Notes: generated from the letters alone by a model not told the origin. Counted from the first letter of the stretch, positions 28,001 through 36,980 are shown. The stretch: DNA of 64,000 nucleotides from Flavobacterium sp. (GCA_029946065.1 JAQSDU010000015.1:1-64000); one strand, 5' to 3'. Made by a program: numbers and translations.

Positions 28001-29098
28001 GGAGTAACTTCACTTTATTTAGGAGTTAAGTCTGTTAACGGTATCGGTTCTTCTGTAACCAATAACAGTGCTTTAACGCCTGCAACTGCATCTACTGCTA
28101 AAGTATTGAAAGTTACAGCTGCTTTACCAGCTGCTCCACCTGCATTAAAATTGACTAATGATGCTATCAGTGCGTCAACAGCTGTTGTAATTGTAAGTAA
28201 ATATATCGGTACTTCAACGCCGCTTACATTAACTGCTACACCATCGGCTACAGCTTCTTCTTATACTTGGGAATTGCCTGCTGGTGTTAACCAACTTTCG
28301 GGTGGTACTAGTAATGCAATCACTGTAAACTTTGCTGATGTTGCTGCTGGAACAACTTCATTATACCTAGGCGTGAAAGCGGTAAATGGTGTTGGTTCTT
28401 CTGTAACGAGCAATAGCACTGCAACTCCTGCAACTGCTTCTACTGCTAAGTTATTAAAAGTTACTGCTGCCGTTCCTGCTGCTGTTACTGCTGTTACAGG
28501 TCAAATTACTTTGATCGCAAGCAACAGTACAATTAGCTATACAATGACTGCTTCTGCTTATGCAAATTCATACATTGTTACCGCTCCTGCTGGTGCTGTT
28601 GTAGTTTCTGAAAACAATGCTTCTAATACTTCTAACGTATTGGCAACTGCTGACTTAACGTTTTCAGTAACTTATCCTTCGAATTTCTTAGCCAATGCTG
28701 CTAATCCTAAAACAATTGCAATAACATCTGTGAATGGAGTTGGAAACAGCCTTACTAACAAAGTGCTTAATTTAACTTCAGCTGCGACATCAAGAATGTC
28801 TGATGTAGCTTCAGAAGAAGTTGTGAAAGAAGTTTTAGTTTCTTCAACAAATATTTTCCCTAATCCTGCACAAGATGTTGTGACTATCGAATTGACAGCT
28901 CAAAGAGCAGGTTCTTTAGAAATGACTATCTATTCTTTCAATGGAAATGTTGTAGGTAAATCTAAAGTTGTTGAATTACAGGAAGGTGTAAACACTGTTA
29001 AGCAAGATGTATCTTCTTTGGAAAAAGGAATATATGTTGTGAGATTTGTAAATACAGCTAACGGAGAAGTGATCACTAAAAAGATCATCAAAAACTAA
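25082..29098 (+). CDS. Large T9SS surface protein: beta-helix-like domain plus WELPAGV repeats
   Basis: 1338-residue secreted protein. Signal peptide about 1-20; a region about 60-460 with beta-helix character (TGLIYVRNNATLTIQPGVVI, GDWGGIILLGKAKFNLNNG, then SFSGDDSFEWFGGSVNCKHL); an Ig-like segment about 478-550; then four Ig/PKD-like modules of about 115 residues, each with a 'YxWELPAGV' strand and a 'LGVKxVNGxGSSVT' strand followed by 'ATASTAKxLKVT'; the last is a divergent 'APAG' form. A T9SS type A sorting domain closes it (about 1257-1338, IFPNPAQDVVTIEL to KKIIKN). The Ala/Thr/Val-rich composition differs from neighbouring genes but is normal for such repeats. Role: probable adhesin or glycan/matrix-binding protein; substrate unknown. 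Confidence 0.82.
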   Translation: MKKNYVIALLVLAINFVNAQIEQTSYRGAFAPAPTAMWTDNWTNWSPNSEPYTDATTVVNVTADITTNTTWTTGKTYKLTGLIYVRNNATLTIQPGVVIKGIYTNTGTALVITKGAKINAVGTANSPIVFTSAKAAGSRAAGDWGGIILLGKAKFNLNNGVNNIEGITASVNTEYGGGTTPDDNDNSGTLKYVRIEFGGFVFSPNNEINGLTFGAIGRGTTIDNVQVSFSGDDSFEWFGGSVNCKHLVAYRGLDDDFDTDNGYKGIIQFALGIKDPQIADNPAISTSEGFESDNNAAGTASVSPNDNTSAIFTNFTMIGPSYRATIAPSVAVAAGHARAARIRRVSQLKVFNSLFLDFKNSFVFVDGATTVALANSDASVATGVKFKNNIIAGTPDATFSAGVNPTSLNAWFTASGNLFQSGSTGILSAPYGASSATYSGLDYRPGTLAATGADFADASLNGLVIIAPTTLPAVTNKVYCKGDIAPQLTATLTSTGVSLKWYTVATGGTASTTAPTPLTTVVGIKTYYVSQVDASNVESARVSLTVTTNALPTEVVGTIVGTPASNATSATAVGKNVGTTNTYTYTIPAFEDSTLKYLWTVPLGVNIVSPQPPLQDFTNSITVNYANVAPGAGPVGSIQVQAVNTSGCKTLAKTLAITKALPTAPGAITVYNKNAGYPTPTIAVSTYGQYMGTTTPLTLVATTSADAAAYQWELPAGVTLSLGNVTPVTTTVIYTALPFLSPSTAPSTVGTKYWEVTNKTYNSVDVNGVPTNIVVSTAVQKIFGSGAYGATTSQPYAPYGTVITSNLNTILVNFAGVNNPTTTALYFGVKAKNGVGLSTTLNTTNTDVVANANIPGLFDTTYNEVYTAPVPPSTNATSVITVSGTAVKTSKLKKLTAALPAAPAALKLTNNAISTVTGVTVVTSYIGTTTPLTLTATASTSASSYSWELPAGVNQLSGGNSNVITINFAGVAPGVTSLYLGVKSVNGIGSSVTNNSALTPATASTAKVLKVTAALPAAPPALKLTNDAISASTAVVIVSKYIGTSTPLTLTATPSATASSYTWELPAGVNQLSGGTSNAITVNFADVAAGTTSLYLGVKAVNGVGSSVTSNSTATPATASTAKLLKVTAAVPAAVTAVTGQITLIASNSTISYTMTASAYANSYIVTAPAGAVVVSENNASNTSNVLATADLTFSVTYPSNFLANAANPKTIAITSVNGVGNSLTNKVLNLTSAATSRMSDVASEEVVKEVLVSSTNIFPNPAQDVVTIELTAQRAGSLEMTIYSFNGNVVGKSKVVELQEGVNTVKQDVSSLEKGIYVVRFVNTANGEVITKKIIKN
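27770..28480 (+). repeat. Two near-identical internal gene repeats (about 350 bp each)
   Basis: The stretches starting near 27775 and 28125 encode consecutive WELPAGV modules that remain highly alike at DNA level, for example the shared TGGGAATTGCCTGCTGGTGT. Such likeness beside more divergent outer modules indicates recent duplication or gene conversion, and length variation between strains is likely. Confidence 0.75.
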
Positions 29099-29125
29099 CG
29101 ATTTTTTGTATTTATATTTTTTCTT

Positions 29126-29158
29126 AAAGCCGTCAATTAATTTTGGCGGCTTTTTTTT
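29126..29158 (+). terminator. Terminator after the 1338-residue surface protein gene
   Basis: AAAGCCGTCAA pairs with TTGGCGGCTTT (one G-T pair) and is followed by eight T. Confidence 0.85.
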
Positions 29159-29208
29159 AAGATAAAAAACAACCAATATAATTCGCTGAATAATTCGATT
29201 TCAATAGC

Positions 29209-29235
29209 TTGTTTAAAGCTTTATCATTAACTTTG
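29209..29235 (+). promoter_or_regulatory. Likely promoter of the ten-gene polysaccharide operon
   Basis: TAACTTTG at 29228-29235 fits TAnnTTTG and TTG lies at 29209-29211, 16 bp upstream (slightly short). The first gene starts 59 bp downstream. Confidence 0.5.
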
Positions 29236-29294
29236 TTAGGATTAATTTTAGTATTATTATCAATTAAAAGTACTTCTGGAAAACTACTATTTTG

Positions 29295-30539
29295 ATGCAG
29301 AAAAAAATACTTGTATTGGGTTTGGGACAAAATAATTTTTTGTCATTCCTGTACGGCGCCGTTAAAAAGAAAGATTCTGATTTTTTTATTTCGGCACCAT
29401 TTTTCACAGCCTTCAACAATACATCGCACACAGATTCCTGGATGTACAGTAATGATAAAATCGTTAGGAAAATTAGCTTTGTGTGCTACTTAAAATCTGC
29501 TTTTTCGTGTTTGCTATCCAAACATTTTTATCAAACTTTATTTTTTATTCTTTTTGTCGAATTAAAGTTCAGCAAAACACTACATTTTGTGGTCAAGCAA
29601 ATGCAAGCGAAAGCTTTTTTTATTGCCAATCAAAATTTCAATGACTATGACATTTTTCACTTTCATTTTATGCAATACAGCTATCTGAAAGAAGTTTTTA
29701 TGGTGCCTAAAAACAAGAAAATTGTATGTACTTTTTGGGGATCTGATTTGCTACGTACAAGTGATATCTTCAATTTTTATTTTGTAAAAAAAGCACTCAA
29801 CAAAGCAACTACAATTACATGTCAAACAGCAGAATTAAGAGAAGTAATACTGTCTAAATATGGCAGAAACCTGCTTGATAAAATTGAAGTTAATATGTTT
29901 CCGCTTGAAGAAAGCATCTATCAATTAATGAAAAGCAATGCAACGGAGGTCAAAAAAATAAGCCAGTTTAAAGCGCAATTTAATTATAGTCCTGACAAAA
30001 TAAATGTTTTGATTGGTCACAATGGCAGTATTTTTAACAATCACCTTCAAATCATCAACGCACTACAGCATTTAAGAGATGTGCAGCAATTTCATTTAAT
30101 TGTCAACCTTAATTACGCAATAACTGAAAATCAGACAATTGCGTATAAAAACGAATTGAATGCTGCCCTTACTAAAACAAATTGCTCTTATACAATTCTC
30201 GAAAATTTCTTTAGTGGCGAAACATTAGCGCTATCAAGGCTGGCCACAGATGTTTTTGTTCACGCACCAGTTTCGGATGCCATTAGCAGTACCATGCTCG
30301 AAATGTTATATGCGGGCAGTGTTGTAATCGCGGGTTCTTGGCTTCCATATAAAACATTTAAAAATGCACAATTAAAGTATCATGAAATAGTAGAATTTGA
30401 AGATATCAGCAAAATTTTTAATGCTATAGCACTTCATTTTAATGAGGAAAAACAAAAGATGCAAACGAATACTTTGGCCGTGGAAAATTATTTTTTAAAC
30501 GATAAAATTGCAACGAAATGGTGCCGAATATTACAGTAA
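29295..30539 (+). CDS. Probable GT-B glycosyltransferase, first gene of the polysaccharide operon
   Basis: 414 residues from the ATG at 29295; the track's TTG start one codon earlier is less likely. N-terminal domain begins KKILVLGLGQNNFLSFLYG; the C-terminal donor domain has NVLIGHNGSIFNNHLQIINA and a GT4-like APVSDAISSTMLEMLYAGS with the Glu of the EX7E type. Overall similarity to standard GT4 enzymes is weak and it resembles instead the 4-acetamido-fucosyl transferase-like group of surface-glycan loci. The stop overlaps the upstream part of the flippase ORF; true gap to the flippase ATG is 19 bp. Confidence 0.7.
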   Translation: MQKKILVLGLGQNNFLSFLYGAVKKKDSDFFISAPFFTAFNNTSHTDSWMYSNDKIVRKISFVCYLKSAFSCLLSKHFYQTLFFILFVELKFSKTLHFVVKQMQAKAFFIANQNFNDYDIFHFHFMQYSYLKEVFMVPKNKKIVCTFWGSDLLRTSDIFNFYFVKKALNKATTITCQTAELREVILSKYGRNLLDKIEVNMFPLEESIYQLMKSNATEVKKISQFKAQFNYSPDKINVLIGHNGSIFNNHLQIINALQHLRDVQQFHLIVNLNYAITENQTIAYKNELNAALTKTNCSYTILENFFSGETLALSRLATDVFVHAPVSDAISSTMLEMLYAGSVVIAGSWLPYKTFKNAQLKYHEIVEFEDISKIFNAIALHFNEEKQKMQTNTLAVENYFLNDKIATKWCRILQ

Positions 30540-30558
30540 ACATTTCGTATTCGACCAA

Positions 30559-32001
30559 ATGGATTTAAAAAACAAGGTCAAAAGCGGATTAAAGTGGACT
30601 TTTATAGATCAGGTGCTGTCGCAAATCATTTTCTTAATTTTCGGCATATTCTTGGCGCGTTTGGTGAGTCCGTCGTCTTTTGGTTTAGTCGGGATGGTCA
30701 CCATTTTTTCCAATTTTGCTATACTCTTTATCGATTTGGGTTTTGGCGCTGCTTTGATTCAGAAAGCCGATGCCACCAAGGAACATTTTTCATCTGTTTT
30801 TTGGCTGAATTTAGGAATCGGAATAATCTTGTATCTATTTTTCTATCTTCTCGCTCCCTTTATCAGCCAATTTTATAAACAACCGGAATTAACGGTTTTG
30901 ATCCGAGTAATATGCCTGACTTTTATAATCACAGCGATTTCTTCTGTTCAATCCAATTTATTGATCAGGGAATTGAAATTTAAGAAAAAAGTCGTCATCA
31001 ACTGGATAGCAATGACCGTAGGATATGGTCTTGCATTTCTATTGGCATATAATGGTTATGGTGTTTGGGCACTGGTAATAATGACACTAGCAACTGCAAT
31101 AACCAACACACTATTGTATTGGATTACATCTTTATGGCTGCCATTGTTGGTTTTTCAATGGTCTAAAATAAAAGAATTATCGAATTTTGGTTTGAATTTT
31201 TTGGGTGATTCGAGTGTAAACTATTGGTCGCGGAATTATGATAACTTTATAATAGCCAAAGTATTAGGAAGCACAGAATTAGGAATTTATTCTAGAGCCT
31301 ACTCGCTCATGCTATTGCCGTTGCGCAACGTTACTACCATTGTAACCAAAGTTATGTTTCCCGCTTTTTCACAAAAGCAAGGCGATTTAATATTATTAAA
31401 AAAATACTATTTAGATATCATTTTATACATTGCATTAATCACTTTTCCTTTGATGATAGGACTTTCTTTAGTATCAACCGAGTTTGTCCTGCTCTTTTTT
31501 GGAAAAAAATGGATAAACATGATTCCGGTGCTGTCGGTTTTGAGTGGGTTAGGAGCAATACAGTCTATAATTTCATTAAACGGATTGATATACAATTCGT
31601 TGGGAAAAGCAAATGTCGCTTTTAGAATTTCTATTATATCAAATATTTTACTCATTATTGCATTTACCATTGGCGTTCAATATGGAATTATAGGTGTTTC
31701 TTGGAGTTATTTAATTTGCAGCCTATTGCTTTTTATTCCGATTTATAAAACAGCAATCAGATTACTCGATGTTAGTTTGCTTGAAGTTTTTAAAGTTTTA
31801 AAGGGCGTTATAATCGCTACATCTTGTATGGCACTTATATTATTTTTGCTCAATAATTGCCTCGATTTGTCATTGATACTAAATCTTGTCATTAAAATAG
31901 TTGCCGGTGCTGTTGTTTATGGAATGTTACTTTTGCTCCTAGAACGAGAATTACTTGTACGGTTAAAATTAAAGATTATTACAGAAATACAGCAACGATA
32001 A
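30559..32001 (+). CDS. Wzx-type lipid-linked oligosaccharide flippase
   Basis: MOP-superfamily polysaccharide transporter, 480 residues, expected to flip undecaprenyl-linked repeat units to the periplasm. About 12-14 hydrophobic helices; the N-terminus MDLKNKVKSGLKWTFIDQVL and the following GIFLARLVSPSSFGLVGMVT are typical of the WzxC/PST type. The track start lies 51 bp upstream inside the previous gene; the ATG at 30559 gives the usual family start. Stop and next start overlap (TAATG), showing translational coupling. With the polymerase candidate at 39074 and Wza/Wzc-like genes nearby this points to a Wzx/Wzy-dependent pathway. Confidence 0.9.
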   Translation: MDLKNKVKSGLKWTFIDQVLSQIIFLIFGIFLARLVSPSSFGLVGMVTIFSNFAILFIDLGFGAALIQKADATKEHFSSVFWLNLGIGIILYLFFYLLAPFISQFYKQPELTVLIRVICLTFIITAISSVQSNLLIRELKFKKKVVINWIAMTVGYGLAFLLAYNGYGVWALVIMTLATAITNTLLYWITSLWLPLLVFQWSKIKELSNFGLNFLGDSSVNYWSRNYDNFIIAKVLGSTELGIYSRAYSLMLLPLRNVTTIVTKVMFPAFSQKQGDLILLKKYYLDIILYIALITFPLMIGLSLVSTEFVLLFFGKKWINMIPVLSVLSGLGAIQSIISLNGLIYNSLGKANVAFRISIISNILLIIAFTIGVQYGIIGVSWSYLICSLLLFIPIYKTAIRLLDVSLLEVFKVLKGVIIATSCMALILFLLNNCLDLSLILNLVIKIVAGAVVYGMLLLLLERELLVRLKLKIITEIQQR

Positions 32002-32648
32002 TGAAATACTCCCTGCGCAAACTGTATTCGTCAAACGTACATTTTTTAAGATGGCGAACGCTTTTTATCAATATAAAAACCAAAGGTACACGAACAAATT
32101 TAAGTCGCATCTTGCTGTTTGGCAAATGTGGTTTTTCCATTCATAATTCTGCAAAAATAAATTTATCAAACGGCCATCTTGCTATTAACAGGTACATTAC
32201 CAAAAAAGATCCGTTTGTCGGCAATATAGAAATGTATGAAAATGCTGTAATCAACGTCGAAAATACATTTTTCATCCATAGTGGCTGTGATGTTATGGTC
32301 TTCAAGAATGCAAAATTAAATTTGGGTAGTGGTTACATCAACAGATATGCTAAAATCAGGTGCTATTCGTCCATAACAATTGGTCATGATGTCGCCATTT
32401 CTGAAAATTGTAGCATCTGGGATAGTGATTTTCACGCAATCGAAGGCAAAGAAAATCAAATCGCACAGCCAATCGTTATCGGAAATCATGTCTGGATCGG
32501 TACCAACGTCACGATTTTAAAAGGCGTAACAATTGGCAACGGTGCCATCATTGCTGCAGGAGCAGTGGTTACCAAAGACATTCCTGCAGCTTGTATGGCA
32601 GCTGGGGTTCCGGCAAAAGTGGTAAAGGAAAATGTAGAATGGAAATAA
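32001..32648 (+). CDS. Hexapeptide-repeat acyltransferase (WbbJ/LacA-like)
   Basis: 215-residue left-handed beta-helix acyltransferase. Hexapeptide repeats cover about 85-200, with the family ending VWIGTNVTILKGVTIGNGAI and AAGAVVTKDIPA. His in SDFHAIEGKENQ is the probable catalytic residue. Predicted to O-acetylate (or otherwise acylate) a sugar of the growing surface glycan in the cytoplasm. ATG overlaps the flippase stop by one base; the next gene follows by 9 bp. Confidence 0.88.
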   Translation: MKYSLRKLYSSNVHFLRWRTLFINIKTKGTRTNLSRILLFGKCGFSIHNSAKINLSNGHLAINRYITKKDPFVGNIEMYENAVINVENTFFIHSGCDVMVFKNAKLNLGSGYINRYAKIRCYSSITIGHDVAISENCSIWDSDFHAIEGKENQIAQPIVIGNHVWIGTNVTILKGVTIGNGAIIAAGAVVTKDIPAACMAAGVPAKVVKENVEWK

Positions 32649-32657
32649 AAAAATGAG

Positions 32658-33599
32658 ATGTTTTCAGTAGTCATTCCATATTACAATAAATCAAAGTATA
32701 TTTTGCGATGCATCGATTCGGTGTGGCAGCAAACCTATAAAAATTTTGAAATCATATTGGTAAACGACGGCGCTACTGATGACGGAATAGATTTGGTTTT
32801 GACAAAATACGGAAATACGGTAACTGTTATAAACCAGCCGAATAGTGGCGTTTCGACGGCAAGAAATACAGGAATTAAAGCTTCAAAATATTCGTTTATT
32901 GCTTTTCTTGATGCGGATGATTGCTGGCATTCCCGCTATTTAGAAACTGTGAATAGTATTGTTTCAAAACAAGAAAAACTTACCATCATCGGCGCTCATT
33001 ATTCAAGAACTTCTGATTTTTTGGCAAACGAACCGGATACAATTGATTATTTCAAATTTGGCAATTACTTCAAACTGGCAATAAAGAATACCTATTTCAC
33101 TGCTTCTTCAACTTGTATTGCGAGAAATTTTTTCGAGAAAAATTCCGGGTTCAACCCCAACCTAAAAACAGGAGAAGACAGCGATGTCTGGTTTCGCGCA
33201 GTGCAAAATGGTAACGGTGCGTTTTATATTAAAAATACGTTGAGTTTTTATTCTGATGAAGATGAAAATCAAACTACAAAAACTACAGTTGCCATAAAAA
33301 ATAGTCTTGTAGGAAATATAAATTCAATCTATAAAAATGATATTAGTAATAATGAAAATCGTGATTTCGACAGATTTATTAGTTTGTATGTCTATTTCAA
33401 TTTATATTCGTATTACTATGACAAACAATACTATAGCGAAGCAAAAGCGGTCTTAAAACAAAACCAATTTTATTTTTTCGGATTGCATTTGATGTATTAT
33501 TTGCCATTTAGAATTGGACATACAATCGTAAATTCCAAAAAATTAAATCGTTACCTTCGGCTGTATTTGAAGTTCGTAATTAAATATTTTTACTCATGA
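32658..33599 (+). CDS. GT2-family glycosyltransferase
   Basis: Inverting GT-A glycosyltransferase, 313 residues. The start FSVVIPYYNKSKYILRCIDS is the family signature, VNDGATDDG carries the nucleotide-binding Asp, and FLDADDCWH the DxD-type metal site; TGEDSDVWFRA supplies the acceptor-side ED motif with the catalytic base. Likely transfers a hexose to the lipid-linked repeat unit. Stop overlaps the next start by ATGA, so the two are coupled. Confidence 0.92.
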   Translation: MFSVVIPYYNKSKYILRCIDSVWQQTYKNFEIILVNDGATDDGIDLVLTKYGNTVTVINQPNSGVSTARNTGIKASKYSFIAFLDADDCWHSRYLETVNSIVSKQEKLTIIGAHYSRTSDFLANEPDTIDYFKFGNYFKLAIKNTYFTASSTCIARNFFEKNSGFNPNLKTGEDSDVWFRAVQNGNGAFYIKNTLSFYSDEDENQTTKTTVAIKNSLVGNINSIYKNDISNNENRDFDRFISLYVYFNLYSYYYDKQYYSEAKAVLKQNQFYFFGLHLMYYLPFRIGHTIVNSKKLNRYLRLYLKFVIKYFYS

Positions 33600-34666
33600 A
33601 AATCATCCGGCTGTCAACATTTCTAGATTATGGCGGAATTGAATCAAAGATGGCAAATTTATCGTCGTTCCAAGATGGCAATGAATGGGTTTTTGTCGCT
33701 ATCGGAAAAGGCGGAATTGCAGAAAGTAGAATTCGTGGAAACAAAAAAACAGTTTTTTGCTTTAATCTTCCGCATCGCATTCCTTCGCCGATTACGATTT
33801 TCAAATTGTATCGTTTTTTCAAAGAAGCAAAACCACAAGTGGTACATTCTTCAGGTGCAGAAGCAAATTTTCACGGCGTAATTGCTGCTAAAATGGCTAA
33901 AATCCCGGTTGTGATCGCCGAAGAAATTGGAATTGCAAAGCAAAGCAAAGTCGCAAAACTTATTTTTAGATTGATTTATCGCCTTGCCGATTTTGTTTTA
34001 GGCGAATCCAAAGCCGTAACAGACAACCTACGGAGCAACTATGCAATCAATACTTCAAAACTTAAAGTGGTCGATAATTTCACACTTTTTCCAAAAATTG
34101 AATTGACAACGAAAGCTTCTGAAAACTCGGTTTTTCAATTATTGACAGTTTCCCGATTAGAACCTGTTAAAAATATTGAAGGTATCATTCGTGTTATGCA
34201 ACGTTTAAAATCAGAAAATTACAATATAAAATATACGATTGTTGGTGATGGAAGTTCAAGGTATGAACTCTTACATTTAGTCAAAGCATCAGCACTCGAA
34301 AAGGAAATTGATTGGGTAGGTTTTCAGCAAAAAACATTGCCTTTTTATTTGCAATCAGATTTGTTTATTTTAAATTCCTTTTCTGAAGGATTTTCCAATG
34401 CTTTACTCGAAGCGATGTATTGTAAAAAAATAGTCATCACAACCAAAGTTGGCGCCGCTGACGAAATAATTATGAATGACAAAAACGGCTTTACCATTGA
34501 TTGTAATGACGACAACCAATTGTACGAAATGATAAAATTGGTATTGCATTTAAGTTTAGAAAAGCAGCAACAGATTCAAAATGCAGCACATCAATCGGTT
34601 GTTGCAAATTATGCTATAGAAAGTCATGTCGCCAAATTAATGTCTGTTTATAACTTAAAATCATGA
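33596..34666 (+). CDS. GT4-family glycosyltransferase
   Basis: GT-B fold retaining glycosyltransferase, 356 residues. N-terminal domain with GGIESKMANLSS and PQVVHSSGAEANFHGVIAAK, C-terminal donor domain with LLTVSRLEPVKNIEGIIRVM, IVGDGSSRYEL and the motif NSFSEGFSNALLEAMYCKK, where the two Glu residues bind the donor. Overlaps both neighbours by ATGA. It is about 30 percent alike by eye to the next gene, so the two could be old paralogues adding different sugars. Confidence 0.9.
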   Translation: MKIIRLSTFLDYGGIESKMANLSSFQDGNEWVFVAIGKGGIAESRIRGNKKTVFCFNLPHRIPSPITIFKLYRFFKEAKPQVVHSSGAEANFHGVIAAKMAKIPVVIAEEIGIAKQSKVAKLIFRLIYRLADFVLGESKAVTDNLRSNYAINTSKLKVVDNFTLFPKIELTTKASENSVFQLLTVSRLEPVKNIEGIIRVMQRLKSENYNIKYTIVGDGSSRYELLHLVKASALEKEIDWVGFQQKTLPFYLQSDLFILNSFSEGFSNALLEAMYCKKIVITTKVGAADEIIMNDKNGFTIDCNDDNQLYEMIKLVLHLSLEKQQQIQNAAHQSVVANYAIESHVAKLMSVYNLKS

Positions 34667-35790
34667 TTAGAGTTTTAAACATCATTGACACGATGGGTTC
34701 GGGTGGCGTTGAAAGAAGGCGTTTGTCTTTGGCAAAATTACTCGACAATTCGCAATTCGAACTCAAGATAATATGTACCAATGCCGTTGGAACTTTGCCT
34801 GAGGAATTTAAAAAATATAACATTGAAGTCATTGCTATAGGCAATCTACGATCTGTTTTTGATTATCAACAGCACAAAAAAGTGATGGCAATAATTGCCA
34901 GCTTTAAGCCGCATATCGTTCATGGTGCAGTGTTTGAAGGTGTAACAATGGCTGCTGTTTCCGGATTTTTTAAACGTGTCCCGATTGTCATTCTTGAAGA
35001 AACTTCTGATCCGCAAAACCGTAGTTGGAAAGGTAATTTATTGATGAAATTGCTGTGTACTTTTGCCGACAAAGTTGTTGGCGTTTCTCCGGCAGCAACG
35101 ACATATCTCGAGGATACTATCAAAATCAACAAAAGAAAAGTAGTGCTCATTACTAATGGCGTTGCCATTCCAAAATCATTTTCTGTTCAGGAAAAATCAG
35201 CTTTAAAACAGCAACTTGGGATTCATGAGAATGACATTGTCATTGGATCGGTTGGAAGAATGTCTTCTGATGCACACAAACGTTTTTCAGATTTGATAAA
35301 AGCTGTCGCAATGCTAGTAAAGAAAAGTTTGAACATCAAATTAATTTTAGTAGGCGAGGGCCCTGAAAAAGCCAATTATGAAGATTTGGTAACGGAATTA
35401 AATCTTAAAGATAACGTTATCTTTACAGGTTATCAGCATGAAACCAACAGATTTTATTCGATTTTTGATGTGTTTTGCCTGACATCTGCATTTGAAGCAT
35501 TTGGACTTGTAGTTGCCGAAGCGATGTTCCATCAACTTCCAGTTGTAGCGACAAAAGTAGGCGGAATGCAATATATTGTCGATGATGGAATTACTGGATT
35601 TTTGGTCGAAAAATTTGATATCAATGCAATCACCAAGAAGCTTCAAATCCTTTATCTTGATGCTGATTTGAGAATATCGTTCGGAACTGCCGGATACGAA
35701 AAAGCGATTCAAAATTATACAGAGGAAAAATATGTAGAGCGTGTCGAAACATTGTACATGAAATTACTAAAGGAAAAAGGTATTTTATAA
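34663..35790 (+). CDS. GT4-family glycosyltransferase
   Basis: 375-residue GT-B glycosyltransferase. Opens IRVLNIIDTMGSGGVERRRL, the glycine-rich start common in this family; PHIVHGAVFEGVTMAAVSGF marks the acceptor domain and IGSVGRMSSDAHKRFSDLI the donor domain; the donor motif is LTSAFEAFGLVVAEAMFHQL with E-x7-E. Coupled by ATGA to the previous gene and by TAATG to the next. Sugar specificity unknown. Confidence 0.92.
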   Translation: MIRVLNIIDTMGSGGVERRRLSLAKLLDNSQFELKIICTNAVGTLPEEFKKYNIEVIAIGNLRSVFDYQQHKKVMAIIASFKPHIVHGAVFEGVTMAAVSGFFKRVPIVILEETSDPQNRSWKGNLLMKLLCTFADKVVGVSPAATTYLEDTIKINKRKVVLITNGVAIPKSFSVQEKSALKQQLGIHENDIVIGSVGRMSSDAHKRFSDLIKAVAMLVKKSLNIKLILVGEGPEKANYEDLVTELNLKDNVIFTGYQHETNRFYSIFDVFCLTSAFEAFGLVVAEAMFHQLPVVATKVGGMQYIVDDGITGFLVEKFDINAITKKLQILYLDADLRISFGTAGYEKAIQNYTEEKYVERVETLYMKLLKEKGIL

Positions 35791-36980
35791 TGAAAAAGAT
35801 TCTTTTCATAACTTGGGACGGACCACAAACGAACTACATGGAAGGATTGTTCATGCCGATTTTTAACGAAATACAACAACAATCGCAATATCGATTCCAT
35901 ATCATACAGTTTACCTGGGCAGATGAAACGCAAATAAATCATATTAAAATCGCCGCCGATAATTTCGGAATTGCCTATTCTAAAAAAACCATAGTAAGAA
36001 AACCAAATGCTACTTTGGGAAGCCTGATTACCGTTTTCAAGAGCGTTCATTTTCTCAAAAAATATATCAGGAAGCATAACATCGACATCGTAATGCCCAG
36101 AAGCACGATGCCTGCAATGATGTTGAACCGACTAAAAACGCAAAATTTCAAGTTGCTTTTCGATGCCGACGGATTTCCGCTTGAAGAACGTGTGGATTTT
36201 GCATCTTTATCGAAAGTCAGTAAACAATATCAATTTTTGAAAAAGGAAGAAACATTGATTTTAAATAAAGCTGATGGTGTGATCACACGTTCTGAAAAAG
36301 CGAGTGCCATACATTTACAAACGCTGACAAACAAAAAACCGGAAAAATTTAATGTTGTTTTTAATGGACGAAACGCAGATTTTTTCAAACCGAATGCAGC
36401 GATGAAAAAAGATACCAGGGCAGCATTGGCTATTCCTGACGATGCGATCGTTTTTGTATATTGTGGTTCACTTGGTGCGCAATATGGCTGGGATGAGATG
36501 ATTGCGGTTTTTACCAATTATCATGATTTAAACGAAAACTCCTATTTTATAATATTGACAGGAAATCCTGAATTTGCGCAAGAAAGGATCCCGCCCGGAT
36601 TGCAGGAATTTTTGATAATTACTAAAATTCCTTTTCTCGATGTACCAAAATATTTGGCTATCGCAGATTTCGCTTTTGCCATCCGTGAGCCGAAATGGAG
36701 CATGCAAGGCGTGGCACCCATAAAATTAGGCGAGTATTTGTTGATGGGAATTCCAACAATTGCCTCCGCGGGTATTGGAGATACTGATAAAATTTTGAAT
36801 ACAATTGATTCCTGTTTTTTATTCAGGCATGACGATAACGACAATATTTCTAAGGCGTTGCAATTTATCGAATACAAAAAGATTGCCGTTAATGAAAATA
36901 TCAGAAATGCTGCAATGCATTATTTTTCACTGGATGAAAGCGCCAAAAGTTATATTAAAGCTTTAGATAAATTAAAATGA
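35790..36980 (+). CDS. GT-B glycosyltransferase
   Basis: 396 residues. The start KKILFITWDGPQTNYMEGLF is typical of a branch of glycosyltransferases in Bacteroidota O-glycan and capsule loci; the donor domain has IVFVYCGSLGAQYGWDEMIA and the motif IKLGEYLLMGIPTIA in place of the usual EGF-x-EA form. The N-terminal half carries RSTMPAMMLNRLK and DADGFPLEERVDF. Starts on the last base of the previous stop and overlaps the next gene by ATGA. Confidence 0.85.
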   Translation: MKKILFITWDGPQTNYMEGLFMPIFNEIQQQSQYRFHIIQFTWADETQINHIKIAADNFGIAYSKKTIVRKPNATLGSLITVFKSVHFLKKYIRKHNIDIVMPRSTMPAMMLNRLKTQNFKLLFDADGFPLEERVDFASLSKVSKQYQFLKKEETLILNKADGVITRSEKASAIHLQTLTNKKPEKFNVVFNGRNADFFKPNAAMKKDTRAALAIPDDAIVFVYCGSLGAQYGWDEMIAVFTNYHDLNENSYFIILTGNPEFAQERIPPGLQEFLIITKIPFLDVPKYLAIADFAFAIREPKWSMQGVAPIKLGEYLLMGIPTIASAGIGDTDKILNTIDSCFLFRHDDNDNISKALQFIEYKKIAVNENIRNAAMHYFSLDESAKSYIKALDKLK

